Source: Omphalotus guepiniiformis
Taxonomy: Eukaryota; Basidiomycota; Agaricomycetes; Agaricales; Omphalotaceae
Direction: 5' to 3'
DNA: 64,000 nucleotides
NCBI GenBank assembly: GCA_028554645.1
Contig: JAQOOI010000021.1
Span: 1-64,000 of the forward strand
The stretch's first letter is position 1. Each line of letters begins with the position of its first letter. Both the position numbers and the translations under genes were made by a program. This document shows, piece after piece, positions 25,436 to 37,890 of the stretch. The notes below the pieces were generated by a model, which did no database searches, was not told the DNA's origin, and was given only the letters and a program-made list of their open reading frames with translations.

Positions 25436-25916
25436 TCATAGTCCCGCCACAAACCACATGGCCCTTCGAATCATCCTCACAGCATCTCTCGGTCGTCCTC
25501 CAAACTCAAATATCTCTTGGTGGCGCCGTCCGCCTGACAAACCTTAGCCCAAATCGATGAGAAATGAAACAACTCACAATGTACGCAAATCCTTCGTGGC
25601 CGGCGTCGACAGAGTCGTTGTAGAATTAGATGTACCAATCGTTCTAACCCAAACACATACTCTATGACTTGAATACGCTGATGTGAAAGAATGGGTACGA
25701 ACCTGCGCGAATACTATATCGAACCGGTACTCCGCCGTACCAGTGCTGCACCTGTCCCTTACACTGCCTTCTCCACTCTCTTTGGCGACGTCGCATGTCC
25801 ACCGTCCGTCCTACTTTGAATGTTGCACCAGAAGTGCCGATTCGAAACAGATACAGCCATCCCGGCCTATCCGCTACTGATACGGGCCGTCGCAGTGCGC
25901 ATCTGAACGAGGTCAT
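25436..25916 (-). CDS. GIY-YIG nuclease-like protein, T5orf172 / MUG113 type, copy 2
   Basis: Start MTSFRCALRRPVSVADRPGW at 25916. The fold motifs LYLFRIG, FKVGRTVDMRRRQREWRRQC and VRYSIRAG align with copy 1 almost residue by residue. An intron (GTTCGTACCC..GGGTTAG, near 25645-25705) leads to ERLVHLILQRLCRRRPRRI and CVHC. A second intron (GTGAGTTG..TTTGTCAG) leads to GRRHQEIFEFGG, AVRMIRRAMWFVAGL and the stop TGA at 25436-25438. Intron positions match copy 1, so the two are paralogues rather than recent copies. Upstream on the same strand lies another run of donor-like sites. Function unknown; a DNA-cleaving role is inferred from the fold only. Confidence 0.8.
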
Positions 25917-26800
25917 CTCGAAGGTGGTGTATGAGGACGCTGAGATATATCCACTGAAGATCTGAACTGTTGAGAAACGTTAAGAGTGATAACATCTGCG
26001 AGAGACATAGTACTCACCAAAAAGATGAGGTACGTGATTAACCAAAAACCTAAGTATCGGGACGGACGGTTGTGTTGTTCGTTGCGGTTCGTGGAGGTGA
26101 GCGACAACGATCGTCTGAAAAAAGGCCAGATTCAGCATAGTAACTTAGAAGCAGGTAGAAGTACTCACCTGAGATTAGTGGGATCAGTGACTTCACCGCG
26201 CAACCAATTAGCGCACTCACGTTCCAGGTGGGAGGAGTGAAGAGTGAGTAATGGTGCTGCGAGAATCTGAAGACAGAGTTTGTTCAGTTTGTTCAGTTGT
26301 TAACCACAGAGAAGAACGTAAGAGTACTCACCTGAGATCAATATCATCAAGGACACAGCGCAAGCAACAAAGTGGCGCACGATTGTTTTAGGAAGACAGG
26401 AGTGAAAAATCGTGCTTCGAAGATCTGCAAACCGAGTGACTTCAGTTGGTTTGTCTGTTTGTTATATGAAGAACATAAGAGTACCAACCTGAGATCAGTA
26501 TGATCAAAAACATAGGGCGAGCAAGTAATTAACACACGATACGACTATACAGTTTGGGCGATTTGCCGCGAGGAGGAAGACACTGAGATATGGTATGAAG
26601 AAGGTAGGTTCACGAGATCAGTTGGATGAACGACATAAGCGAGCTACACAGTAACGCACGATTATATTGGTCGGTGGGAGAAGTGTGCGCCACGAAGAGG
26701 AGGAGATTGAAGTGTTTTGCTACGAGAGTCTGTATTCTGTAAATAACTAACGACATGTGAAGAACGTAGGGAGAATACTCAACAAAATTCAATAGGATTA
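25917..26800 (-). repeat. Leader-like region with repeated splice-donor motifs upstream of GIY-YIG copy 2
   Basis: Minus-strand donor-like GTGAGTAC after CTCAG recurs near 26012, 26162 and 26326, with weaker copies near 26484 and 26610, about 150 bp apart. Each is followed by a diverged copy of a block containing GCGCACGATT on the plus strand. An intron-like segment GTGAGTACTATG..CAACAG (near 25965-26020) would end just upstream of the start codon. I infer a repeated, spliced 5' leader. Confidence 0.5.
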
Positions 26801-28410
26801 AGGAAAAGAAAAAAATTGCTCATCAACGCACGATTGTAATGGGTATGGGTTTAGGAATAGTGCACAGCGGGATCTGCGGTGCTGAATGGGGACGACGCTG
26901 GTACACTAGTTGGTTGGTTGGTTGGTTGGTTTTTTAATCACTGGAAGTTTATCGAATTCGGCTAAGGGCAAAGCGTACTTGTTCAAGAGATCATAGAGAT
27001 ATATAAGGAAATGTAGTCAAAGTATGTACGACCGCAACAGAACGACCACAACACGATCTGGTCTGGTCTGATTGACTACCATATCTGAATTTCCTACAGA
27101 GGGCTAGCATGTGAACATCGCCTGCGCAACAGAGAAGAGAAGGCTCGTCTACGACGGGTAGCATGTTGTTGTTCAGTGTGTCAGATGGAAGGGTAATGAG
27201 GGTAAGAAGATGGTAACTTGGCCGTAATGATTTCGTCTGGTCCACGACCAATGAGAAGGTTTGAAATGAGCAGCGAAAGAGCATGCATAGCATGTCATAA
27301 GGAAGGGTATTGGCGGTAGGACTGGGCCAATTATTCCGCCCGTCTACAACAAATGAGAACGTGGATAAGGGGCGTAAGAAGATGAACTACTTATGTCCAA
27401 AGGAACTTTCTTCGCGTAACAAAGGGAGAGAGAGGACTCGTCCATGACGAAGTAACATGGACGTTCGTTCGTACGCTATGTTTAGCATATCGTAGGGGTG
27501 GTATTAGCAGGCAGATGGCAACGTTGTTCTGATTAAACCGCCCCGTCCACGACAAATGAGAATGGCTTGAGTAAGGGGTTCAGACAATCGGATCAAATGA
27601 GTGGCGCCGGGGAGGGGGAGGGAGTGATCATCTGAGGAACGATAGACGCTTGGAACGGAGAGGATGCGGTCAGGACAGCGGAACAGAGATGGCCCTAATG
27701 TCGTGTCGTGTCTACGACCAATGGGAAGGTTTTGAACAAGGAGTCTCTGCAAAGACAAATGGTATGCACTTACACGCAGGGCGTAGAGGTATCAGATCAA
27801 AATATTCATTGAGAATGAAGTTCGCCACGATAGGCAGAAAGTGAAGAACTGGGAAACGAAACGTCTGCGACGAATGGACGAGCCTTAGATGCGAGAATTA
27901 GATGAGAGGTATGCAAAGGTAAGGGTACGTACATCGAAGACGCAGAGGCGTTGGACAATTGAGAGATGAAGCTCATCGGATCAGGGGAAGTAAGAGTTTG
28001 ATAAATCGTTTCAGAAGTAGGCGTTTGAGACAGCGATGCAATGGGAAATTTACGAAACGAATCGTATGCGGGGATTTGGAGAAGTTCATGACCATGAGAA
28101 TTCTGCAATTGACCGGTCTGCGAGAACAGCAATACGTACAGCCAAGACGGACAGACCAATAGCGTCTGTGGGAGGATGTGCGGGGCGAAGTTGAACCATA
28201 AATAGGTAGCCTGGAGGGTTAGCTGAAGGGCATTTAGCTCATATGGGTGCAAGAGACATGTTGAAACATACCGGGGACGCCATCCAGCAGCGTGACTCAA
28301 TCTGATGCAAGGAAATACTTCGGTACATATTAGAAATGGCATGGGAATGGCATGCTCACCTGAAAGCTTTCGGGATGACGATGGCGACTCGTTGACCAAC
28401 TTAGGGTCTT
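26801..28410. other. Dyad-rich region without a supported gene
   Basis: Holds a TTGG tetramer run (26908-26931) and several degenerate dyads followed by AATGAGAA-type sequence: near 27146 CTCGTCTACGACGGG, 27438 CTCGTCCATGACGAAG, 27541 CCCGTCCACGACAAATG, 27703 CGTGTCTACGACCAATG. A 208-codon minus frame (27806-28432) is open but shows no family motif and no splice support; I leave it uncalled. Confidence 0.45.
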
Positions 28411-29010
28411 CCATGCCTCGAGCACATCTCAAGGCATGGCTATTCTCGAGCCTAAACCTGTGGAGGTACGTCCCTTTTATACACAGAGCAAATCTCCGTG
28501 CACAAAGAAGATGCCCGGAGCAAATCTCCAGGCACAGGGAAGAGGAAGTGTGTGAGCACTAAGTTGACTTCGTCGTAGAGCGGAGGACAATATTTGGACA
28601 CCAAGTTTGTATCGGGCGTCTTGTCGATTGTCACGTGTAGCTGAAGGCTGTAGGTAAATATTTACCTGCAACGTCACGTGTGGTTGGAGAGCAAATATTT
28701 GTGTGGCGCACTTACTTTACCACCCACATATCTATCTGTCTACGACGAAGACTCATAGCCACATCATTTCCGATCGCTTCGGCAATTCTCGTGCCTTTTC
28801 TGCGCTTTTTTCTTCACGCTCGTTATTCTCCTCTCCTCCTTGCTCCGCCCAAAGCGATCGGTATCGTGTTAGGGTCATTGTATTTCTTGGAGATAAGCTC
28901 TAAGACGTACTCTCTATCGAGTGATTACCAGGCGGTACTTCTTGGAGATCAGCTCCAAGAAGTTTTTTCGAGCTCTCCTCCTCCATTGGCCGTGTTTTTG
29001 GAGATACGCT
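28411..29010. promoter_or_regulatory. Hairpin cluster and palindromic boxes upstream of protein A
   Basis: Inverted repeats sit in series: 28411-28439 (CCATGCCT stem), 28482-28500, 28512-28534, 28886-28904, 28937-28963 (perfect 11-bp stem ACTTCTTGGAG) and about 28996-29013. All share a loop region of the form GAGC-NNA-TCTC or its complement. Between them lie AGGTAAATATTTACCT (28652-28667), CACGTG (28675-28680) and CAAATATTTG (28692-28701). The same three boxes sit at the centre of the 39.8-kb palindrome. A dyad CTGTCTACGACGAAG lies near 28736 and TTCGTCGACGACGAA near 29122. Likely promoter or protein-binding region of the following gene. Confidence 0.6.
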
Positions 29011-29375
29011 CTAAGTAACACATTCGCAGTCTCCAGCCACAAACGACGTACCGAAGTCTGTACGCATCTCTGGTCCGTCGCGTGTCGATCGCACTCTTAA
29101 GCTATAAAGCTCCTCAAATTCGTCGACGACGAACCTCGTCTGTCTCACAGTCTCTCCATCTCCTTTTCAAGATTCCAAATGTACGTCCCCGTTTCTCTCG
29201 ATAAATATGCTGTCTTTGACGCCGGTTACGGTCTTTAGTGCTGTTCGTTTCGCCGTTGACGAACCCCGTACAACTGTCGCCCTACAATACTTTGTTTTAT
29301 TGACCACCTGATCTTCAACGTACGTGCCCATTCTTAAATATGCCTTCTAATCTCTGAAATTGCCGTCGTCTATAG

Positions 29376-32114
29376 ATGAATTCTGAAATTGAAATTGTCC
29401 CTACCACGGTGTACTTTGACGAAGCCCTGTTTGGCATATGGTCCTCTCCCAATGTATCTTCCCTTCGTTTGCCCATTCCTGCTTTCGATAGAGACGTCCC
29501 CTCCAATACCTCATACTCAGACTTTGCTCGGCCTCGCTGGCTATGCAACTTCTACCCTTACCTGGCGTTCTGGCCCCTTAATGCAAAGCTTACCGGACCA
29601 CTTTTCACGCGTCTAAGCCCTCTCCATTTGTCAACAGACGGTGTTGCTGACCGTACATCCTTACTGGGTCGACGGAGGCTGGCAGCTAATATAATACACT
29701 CGTGGTTGCGGTTGGAGGAGGCGCTTCTCGACTTCGCATACTTTCTCCTTAATCGCAAGTTTCCCGGCGCCTCGGAGCTAGGCGTCTTAGTACGTCCCAG
29801 TGATTGTGGATATATGGCCACATATGAAACCGATACAGGCGTTGTACGTGCAACAAACCGGGCGAGAAATGCTTTCCTTGCACTTTCTGCCATGTGCTCT
29901 TTTGCAATTGCAGCCAACATGTCAAAGAAGGACTCTGAACTTGCGGAACCAGCATGGGTTACTGCATGCCGGGAGAAAGGAGTACATGCCCAGTGGCTAG
30001 CCGAACTTCAGAAGTCGTTTGTGTGCGATTTCTCTGCTGGTCTCCGCCCCGGTGCATATGTGAACGCGTACCATTCGACTTGGGCTAGAGCTTTCCCCGC
30101 GTTCGTGCATGCGAACGTACCTCTTTGGATCTGGTGGGGCCACTCGCCCCATCCGGTCCTTGACACACGATATATGGCCAAATACAAACCCTCCGAGTCA
30201 CAGGTAAAGGTAGCCAAAACCCGTAGCACCTTTATCTATGATCCCAACAACAATGCTTCTCACTCAATGTTCGACGACGACTTCACTCATCCAGAAACGG
30301 CAACGACAGATCAGTCAAGGGATTTCGAGTCCTCTGACCTCCCCACCATTTCCTTATCCACTCGTCAACTCCCAGACGAAATGTTCGAGGATTTCCGTGC
30401 GCGTATGGACAAGGAGGCAGCAGATTTCAAGTCCAACGAGAACGAAGAAGAGGAGCTGGAGCGAAGGGGAAGGGAGGCTGATGCGCAGGGTGAGAGGTGT
30501 GATCCCATGCTAATAGAACCTACGATTGGTAAAGCCATGTTTGAGTGGACTATGGGCACAGATGGACGCCAGATTCGGAAGTTCATTCCACTATCCGAGT
30601 GGAGGATCAAATGGCGCTCCGTGGGCTTCATGCGGCGACGGTATTATGGTTTTCTGGACGAGTGGGACCTTGAACCGGCATCCAGCGATGACACTTCTGT
30701 CGACATAATGGAAGAGTTAATTAGTCCACGTTCTCCCTCCATCATTTTTTCCTCTGATGACGACTCTTTGCTCACTTCTCGCACTCCACTTCCGGAAGAC
30801 TTTCCTATTCCCCCAAGCACAGACAACAGCGTCACACCGTCCGCGTTGGTTGCAACGTCGAGGTATTTTTCGCAGCCTGGCGACGTGGCGAGTGCTTGTC
30901 GGAAGGATGTGGAACAATTGTTTGCCGACGCTGTCCCGGCCAAAAAGGTCGATACCATGACTATTGAGCAGGTCTTTCACCAGCGTTATGGCTTTCAACC
31001 GACTCTACCCTACGACACTCACCCGCTTATGATGCGAACTGCTTATCCTGAGGTCGAAGCAAGTTGTTCAGGAGCTTCGAGTGTAATGGCCCGCCTTGGA
31101 TTCAAATACTACCATGATCATGAGCTGAAATCAGCTGTGGTTGACCTGTACAATTTTGTTGTTGCACACCATGATCGTCCAAAAGCCTTTCCATCTGTGT
31201 GGGACTATGCGCCTGAGTTCAGGAAGCAAATCAAGTTCCATACAAAGTGGCAATACCATAGGGTCTTCAGCAGGCTTCACCTCATTGGCATCACTGGTGA
31301 ACCCATTGAGAAGCAGTGGTATGTGATAGCTTTGCGAGATTCAACGACCGTGGTCCAAGTGTTCCGTGAGGATGAATCTGGAATCTTAGCTATTGTGCGC
31401 AGCCTCGTCTCTCGCGGTATTCCGTTTCGGACTGTCAAATTCCTGCGCAAGGAACCGACGTTGAAGGCAGGCAAGAATGGATCTGATCTCGGGTTTCGTC
31501 CTCGAAATCATGTTTTCGATATTGTGGAATTCAGGGCCTATGAGCAGGCGAAACGTGACGTTCTTAGCACCAACATTGGGAGAGTTGCTCTTATGCGTGG
31601 TGGGATCCTTTGGCGCCTTGCACAAGATATTGTTCCTGTCAAAGCCGTGACTGTTGGCCCCTCTGCTTCGTCGAAGACAAATGGTCATGTTGTAGGGCGG
31701 TATAAGGATCATTTTCTTGTTGACGATAGTATCGATTGCAGGAGCGAAGATCTGATTTGTGGTATGTACCGAGTTGCGACAGGCAAGTTGAACTCATTGA
31801 AATCCTAGGAATGTAATGTCTAATTGTACTTTACAGATCAGAACAAGCAGACGGAACTTCGTTCATGGTGGCCGAGTAGCAACGTCTGGGAGACTGGTGG
31901 CTATGCCTCAGGGTACTGGACCGCAGATGCTGAGGCGTGGTATCAACGGCGTCTCAAAGAAATCAGGAGCGGGGCTGCACGTCTGTATACTGCAACAGAA
32001 TGGCGACAGAAGCTGAAGGTCAGGGCAGGACAGACCGCACGGTTCAACAACAGTCTATGCAGGGTTGCCGATTGTTTTTTGCAAGAAGATTTCTCGTACT
32101 GGGTGACATCGTGA
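29376..32114 (+). CDS. Lineage-specific 887-aa protein (protein A), function unknown
   Basis: Start MNSEIEIVPTTVYFDEALFG at 29376. The first exon runs to 31761, an intron 31762-31836 (75 nt, GTATGT..TTACAG) follows, and exon 2 ends at 32114. The spliced length is 888 codons including the stop. There is no signal peptide. Features: an aromatic-rich N-terminal half (WLCNFYPYLAFWPLNAK, PLWIWWGHSPHP), an acidic linker near residues 285-360 including NENEEEELERRGRE, a KFIPLSEWRIKWRSVGFMRR block, a Ser/Asp-rich linker (near 450-510), and a C-terminal domain ending SWWPSSNVWETGGYASGYW ... YQRRLKEI. I know this type only as hypothetical proteins recurring in mushroom genomes. It is followed by a 39-bp dyad repeat and preceded by the hairpin cluster, which links it to the SNF2/protein C modules. 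Confidence 0.8.
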
Positions 32115-32244
32115 TGGGCCGCAAAAAATGTATATAGCACTACAATTATATTTGCTTCTGTCAATGGTTCGCGCTTCCTTGACAATCTGTTCTTTTCCAC
32201 CCGTTCGACCGCTATATTTTTGAGATGTAAATGTAACGAAACAA

Positions 32245-32545
32245 GTAACAAACAACTGTAAGTGCATGTGTGTTCTTCTGATTCGTCGTCGACGAACTGT
32301 AAGTGCATGTATCCTTCTGATTCGTCGACGACGAACTGTAAGTGCATGCATCCTTCCGATCCGTCGTCGACGAACTGTAAGTGCATGTATTTTTTCTAAC
32401 TCGTCCACGACGAACTTCTAGCACAGTTATCAACTTGTTTTCCACATTTCATCGCGATGATTCATGCGTGACAGTTTTACTTGACTGAAGCACGCAGATG
32501 ACTGCAAGTGCATGTCTTTTCTTTTAATTCGTCGACGACGAACTC
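32245..32545. repeat. 39-bp tandem repeat built on the TCGTC-N3-GACGA dyad, 3' of protein A
   Basis: Dyads begin at 32282, 32321, 32360 and 32399, exactly 39 bp apart, each followed by CTGTAAGTGCATGT. A further copy lies at 32528-32542. Spacers differ (GTC, GAC, GTC, CAC, GAC) while half-sites hold. Minus frames here are repeat translations. Confidence 0.9.
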
Positions 32546-32891
32546 CTACTGTTAATATTATATTCACGGTTGTTCCACATTTCATCAATGATTAATGTGC
32601 GACACAATTTCTTAACTGAAGCACGCAAGTTTGTCAGGATCTCATCTATTTCTAAGACCACATCGAGTTGTAAATGTGTAGCTACATGAAGATAGGACAT
32701 TATCATATCTCGGACTACTAGACACCGCATGCCGACTACTTCGTTGCCTCACGACGCTTCCTATCAAATTTTTTTATCATGCTAACGCGGGGAGGTGATA
32801 AATCGTCGTCGATCTGTAAATGCTCAGGTCGGCGATGCAATGGTACATGAGAGCCCGATCGATGAGTGTGCTGACGTTGTGCAACATCTGT
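32546..32891. other. Spacer between convergent genes
   Basis: Lies between the 3' ends of protein A and the SNF2 gene. No supported feature apart from a weak TCGTCGTCGATC near 32802. Confidence 0.4.
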
Positions 32892-35800
32892 TTATGACAA
32901 TGCGTCAACTATATGCATCCATAAGCCCTCCTGACATTTACCTTCATTTGCTTGAAGTGTACCTCCATCTTGGGAGCTCTGTTGTGAACTTGCGGACGCG
33001 CGGGAAGTCGACGTAGAGGGTTCACGAAGGAAAGGGTTGGTGACTTTCGGTTTCGGTGTCACTTTGCCTGGAGGTTTACGAAGGAAGGGGTTGACAGTTC
33101 CTGGAGGGCCAGCTAGCAAGCAAGGTATCAGTTGTATGATCGAACCGAGGGGAAGAAAATGAAGCTCCGTACCGATGCCTGACGTCACGGCCCCAGCTAT
33201 AACAAAAAGTCCTGTTGCTAAGACACAACTCAAATGATGCTGGGATCGATACGCACCAATAGGACGATTCATTGCAACGCTAGAACGAGAAGCTGGTTGA
33301 ACAGCCACTTGAGACGTCGCACCAATAGGACGATTCATTGCAGCGCTAGAACGAGAAGCTTGTTGAGCAGCCACTTGAGACATTGCTTGAGGAATTGCAG
33401 GGTCCAAGTGGTTTGAAGATCGAGATAATCCAGATGACGAGTGATGAACGAGAGGTGCATTCGTCGCAGACGAATGATCAAGGTTCACGCTACCTGCGGT
33501 GTGATGTAAGCTCGTCCTCCTTGAACTTGGCGGCGGTTGACTACGAGAGTCACCCCTTGCGCTAGATCTAGCGGGACCGACTGCGATCCGATGACTGGGC
33601 AACAGGTCTGAACACACAATCAGTACTCCGTAATATATATATGTATCAATTACTTCACCTGGCCTTCGTCTGGGCGCTCGTTTGGGCAGAGGACTATCCA
33701 CAGAAGAATCCGAGCTGGACAGATCTTGATTTACCGACGACGTGCTTTTTCGAGGAGGTGAATTACCAAACAATTCCTGGTCGTAAGCGTCCCCGTTGCC
33801 TGTTGGCATGAAGTGAATCAATGAATCAATGGATCAGAAAGCACGGGAACCTACCGTCCAATCCAGATATGCCATCCTGGGGTTGCCTTGCTGCATCGAT
33901 GGATTGTTGGTGGATCATTGGGTCTGTTCCATCCCAGTCCCTGTCCGATATTACCATCCCGTCTGAGTCAGAAGTGGCGCCACGAGGCTCTTCTCCGTCC
34001 TGCGATAAACCGAGTCCCTCTGTGTCGATCATTGCACCACCACCAAGTCCGTCCCCATCTGATATGTCCATACCGTCCGTATCAGTGGTAGCGCCACCAA
34101 GTCCGTCCCCATCTGATATGTTCATGCCGTCTGTGTCAGTGGTTGCGCCTCCAAGTCTGTCCCCATCCGACATGACCATCCCGTCTGTGTCGGGATCTGT
34201 TGAAGCTGCCGCGATATTTCTATCTGCGATGTCGACGCCGGATGTGGATGGGTCGTTTCCTCGCTGATTTTGCGATTCCGACGCACTGTCGACTGCAACC
34301 TTTCTCTGCCTTGACTGTCGACCTGTACTCTGCCTCTTCTTCCGAGGGGCTTGCTTTTCGGCATCGACGTCCTGAAGTTTTTCGCCGTCGTCATCATACC
34401 CAGCCTTGCCACTGAGAAGGTCGCGAAGCTCTAGTGCAAAAATGAGAAATAGGAAAAGCTGAAGTCAATACAGCACGTACCCTTTCCTAGCTCCTTATTG
34501 ACAAATGCCTCGAACATCTCTTCTTTTCCCCGGGCCATGTTGCTCATTAGGATGTCCGATGAATTGCTAGCCAGCAGATAAATACACTTCACAATCGATT
34601 TCTGGGGTTGCCGGTGAGCCCGTCCTCGGATCTGGCGTTCATCCTGGGCACTCCATGGTTGATCCTGTCGCAATTGTAACATTAGACAATATTTGTCAGA
34701 CTGTATACCATCGATACTCACAAAGAATATAACAACATCAGCAATTGCTAGATTCAGTCCGGTAGTACCGATACTCGAGAAAATGAAGACTCGAGGGCTC
34801 CCTGGCTGATGAAACTCTGTTACAATCTTGTCACGTTTCTCGAAGGTGAGGTTGCCGTCAATACTTAGAGTGTCGACACCGTGAAGTTTGAGGACCTGTA
34901 TAAAATCATTCACGAAACGCTCGAGGATGGACAGACAAACAAAACACGGCCGCACGTTTCGAAGTATCCCATGCATCAAGGGAAATTCAGCATATATCAG
35001 GACTTTCCTTTCCCGCATAACGCCTTCGCTAGGGCGAGGGTCGAATTCCGGAAATACGAGTTTCCCATCTTCGAAATCAATGTCCGGAACATCATCCCGC
35101 CTGAGATACCATTTGCATATCTGTGCACATATCTCCATCTTCGTGGACTTCAAGGGCTCCCACTCGGCAAGCGTGTTGAAAATGGGATTGGGAGCATTCA
35201 CATCAGCCTTTGCGTAGCCTACAGCCATACGATATTCCAAATAAAATTTCTGGATGACGAAATGTCAAAAGCAAATCAAGATACCGAGATGTGTCTTACA
35301 TTTGTGAGAAATTTACCGGTCTCATTGGCGGATATGATTCTGCAGAGCAAGCTCATTGTGACAATCATATCTCTGGATGAAATAATGCAACACACCTAGC
35401 CTTAGCCTCCTCCGCTCGTTGCTGGATTATCTCATTCTCACGTTCCGTGAGCTCAAGCACTCCGACAATGTCTTTGTGCGGAGGGAGATCGAGAAGACTT
35501 TGTCCTCTCCAGTTACGACTGTCAACAGTACGTCTGAGAACGGAGCCATAGAACTCTCTCTGAATTCGTCTGACAGCTGCGATTTGAGCTGTACGCAAAG
35601 CAAATCCGTCGTCGTCCATCTTCTTCGCGCGTCGAGCTTCTGCCGCATGTGCCTTGCTCTCATCGTGTGACCGTTCAGTATAAAAATATGGAACGCCAAC
35701 TAGACGTCCTAAAGACTCTAAATCCTGCTCCGGTTGAGCTCGCAAATATAAATGCACATTTATATCACTTACTCTAGGAGCCGTCGTCAAGGGCGTGCCA

Positions 35801-37890
35801 GTTAGCACCAGTCGCAAATCGGTACGCTTCAAGATATGCATCGTCGCATATTGCTTTGCCCCCAAGTTCCGCATTTCGTGGGCTTCGTCTATCGTCACGG
35901 ACAGAAATCGCTCTTGAAACAATGTGCCTTCAGGTGAACGTACCTGCTGAGCAGGGTCCCATGGGCGCCGACCCCGTTCAGTGGGTACTCGAAAGATGCG
36001 CTTGAATTCGTTCAATAGTGACTTAGTCATGTTTGAACCGCATCGATAAGTGATCGTAAAATATCAACATAAATACTAACCACTCACAGAATGAGTTGTA
36101 ACAATAATCTTATTTTGAGGACTCTGCTTGGATTTGTGAAATATTCCAGCGGTGCCCCAGAAGGTAGAGTCTCCGTCCTTCTGAGCATTGTACTCGAAGA
36201 TGTCGATGCTCTTTGGTAAGAACAACATTTGGAGCTCGTGAATCCACTGCGCGCGCAAAGTTCCAGGCACCACGATCAGGTGAGGAAGTGGTGTGAGTGT
36301 CTCTTCTCCTCCAAGAAACTTGTGGGTTCCTACGTGGAACGATTCGGCCATGAGTCAGAAACTGAACAGGATCAATAAGGAATTCAGACTCACGAAGAAG
36401 TGGCGGAAGATTTTCATTTTTTGCTTGCAAGAATGTGACTTGGTTTAAGAATGCTATCGTGGAGATACATAACGTGGTCTTGCCTAATCCAACTTCGTCA
36501 CAGACAAGTATTCCATGATTATGAACCGCATCGGAAGTCTTTGTGAACGTATTCCTGATGATAGAGTGAACCCCGGCCAGCTGGTGCCAGTGCAAGCGTA
36601 GCGGCTCAACAGAGCCATCCCCGGGAGGTTTGAAGAGGTCGGGGTGATTCCACGCCGTGAATCCGGATTTGTGACGAAAAGTATTGAACTGATGAGGCAG
36701 GCGCTGGCGGATGAAACCCAGACTCTGCGCAAGGGCATCTGGATCGAGCAAAGCCTCCACCTCCATCCCAAGGTCACCCGCTTCGACATCACGGAGGTTA
36801 AGCGTTGCACGATCTTCATCATCGATTGCCGGGCGCTCGTCGTCCTCGTCAAACCGAAAATATTGGCTATAGACATGGAGAAGTTCCACGAGGTCCTCCG
36901 CCGTTGCCAGCGTCCTCAAGATCTTCTGATTTACCCTGAATAGACCTAAAAATTGTCACTGAATGAAGCACATCCCAACAACCACGAGTATGAGAAACAA
37001 CAACAACATACGTTTTTCGGAAACGGTTTGAGACTGAGGTACCTTCGCCCCCAGGGAGTTCATGAGACGGTTCAGCTCGGAGAGCATGTCGTTAGCACTT
37101 GAAAGATTCTCTGGTGTGCCGTAGATGTCTGCGATATCTTTCCATTTCGCGACAGCGCGTATTGCGGAGATGATCTTGGCTTTGGTGACTTTTTCAGCAT
37201 CGAGCGCTTAAATTCCAAGTTGTAAGTTAAGGACAACTGAGTGTGTAGTACGAGAAACGCACCCTCAAATGCTGTTTGAGCCGCAGCCTTGAGATCATCA
37301 ATCCTATCCCTGTCCTTTCGCACCTGATCGCGAATTCGTGCCCAGGATCGTTGCGCAAATATGGCTAAGGGTTTCCTAAGCTCTTGACTGAGCCTTATGC
37401 TGTTATTAGCGAAGGCCTCTATGCCGAAGAGAGCCAGTGCGATGCTGTCAGCGGCAATAGGAACCCATAAATCGGCGATGGGCCAGGGACCTTTCAACGA
37501 GCCTTGACCAACAAGGAGGGAGATCGGATGAACATCGTGTGCTCTAAGGGCTGTAACGATAAGATTGTGAATGCCCCACTTCTCCCAGTTTTTGAGGACG
37601 AAATTAGCCCATATCTTACGCCCTGGATATTCAGCATTACCCTGGCGCGCAACGGCAAACTTGATCTTGCTCTCCTCAGAGTCACGCCGATTGTACTCCT
37701 GGAAATACGATAACACATCGTTAGCATCTCTGCGACTCCAACCTTTCGGCAGGTACTCGTCTTCGGGAGGAAAGAGACCGTGGGTGACATGTGTGAGTTC
37801 TTGCCACACAGGCCACTCCCAGGGTGCTCCTGGCGTATCATCCAGAAAATAGAGCTTGATTAGAGCACTAGCAGCGGTGTGACTTGGCAT
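32892..37890 (-). CDS. SNF2-family ATPase with long repetitive C-terminal tail, copy 1
   Basis: Start MPSHTAASALIKLYF at 37890; many short introns. N-terminal domain of about 330 aa, then the helicase: motif I CDEVGLGKTTLCIST (near 36490), motif II TIDEAHEMRN (near 35880), motif III LVLTGTPLTTAP (near 35800), motif V GTTGLNLAIADVVIFF (near 34740) and motif VI QIRGRAHRQPQKS (near 34610). This is an SNF2-like double-RecA translocase that would use ATP to move on DNA or remodel nucleoprotein. After the motor comes a non-globular tail: an 18-residue repeat DTDGMxISDGDGLGGATT (54-bp period, 34045-34200), a duplicated QxASRSSxAMNRPIGA segment and NPFLR repeats, ending VDALS at 32892. An in-tail intron (GTGAAG..TTCAG near 33605-33660) and a 24-nt exon near 33180 are likely. 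Divergent from protein C across a palindrome. All motor motifs are intact. Confidence 0.85.

Noticed and set aside
27806..28432. 208-codon minus frame as a gene
   Set aside because: No motif, no splice pattern, and it overlaps the hairpin region; composition is unremarkable.
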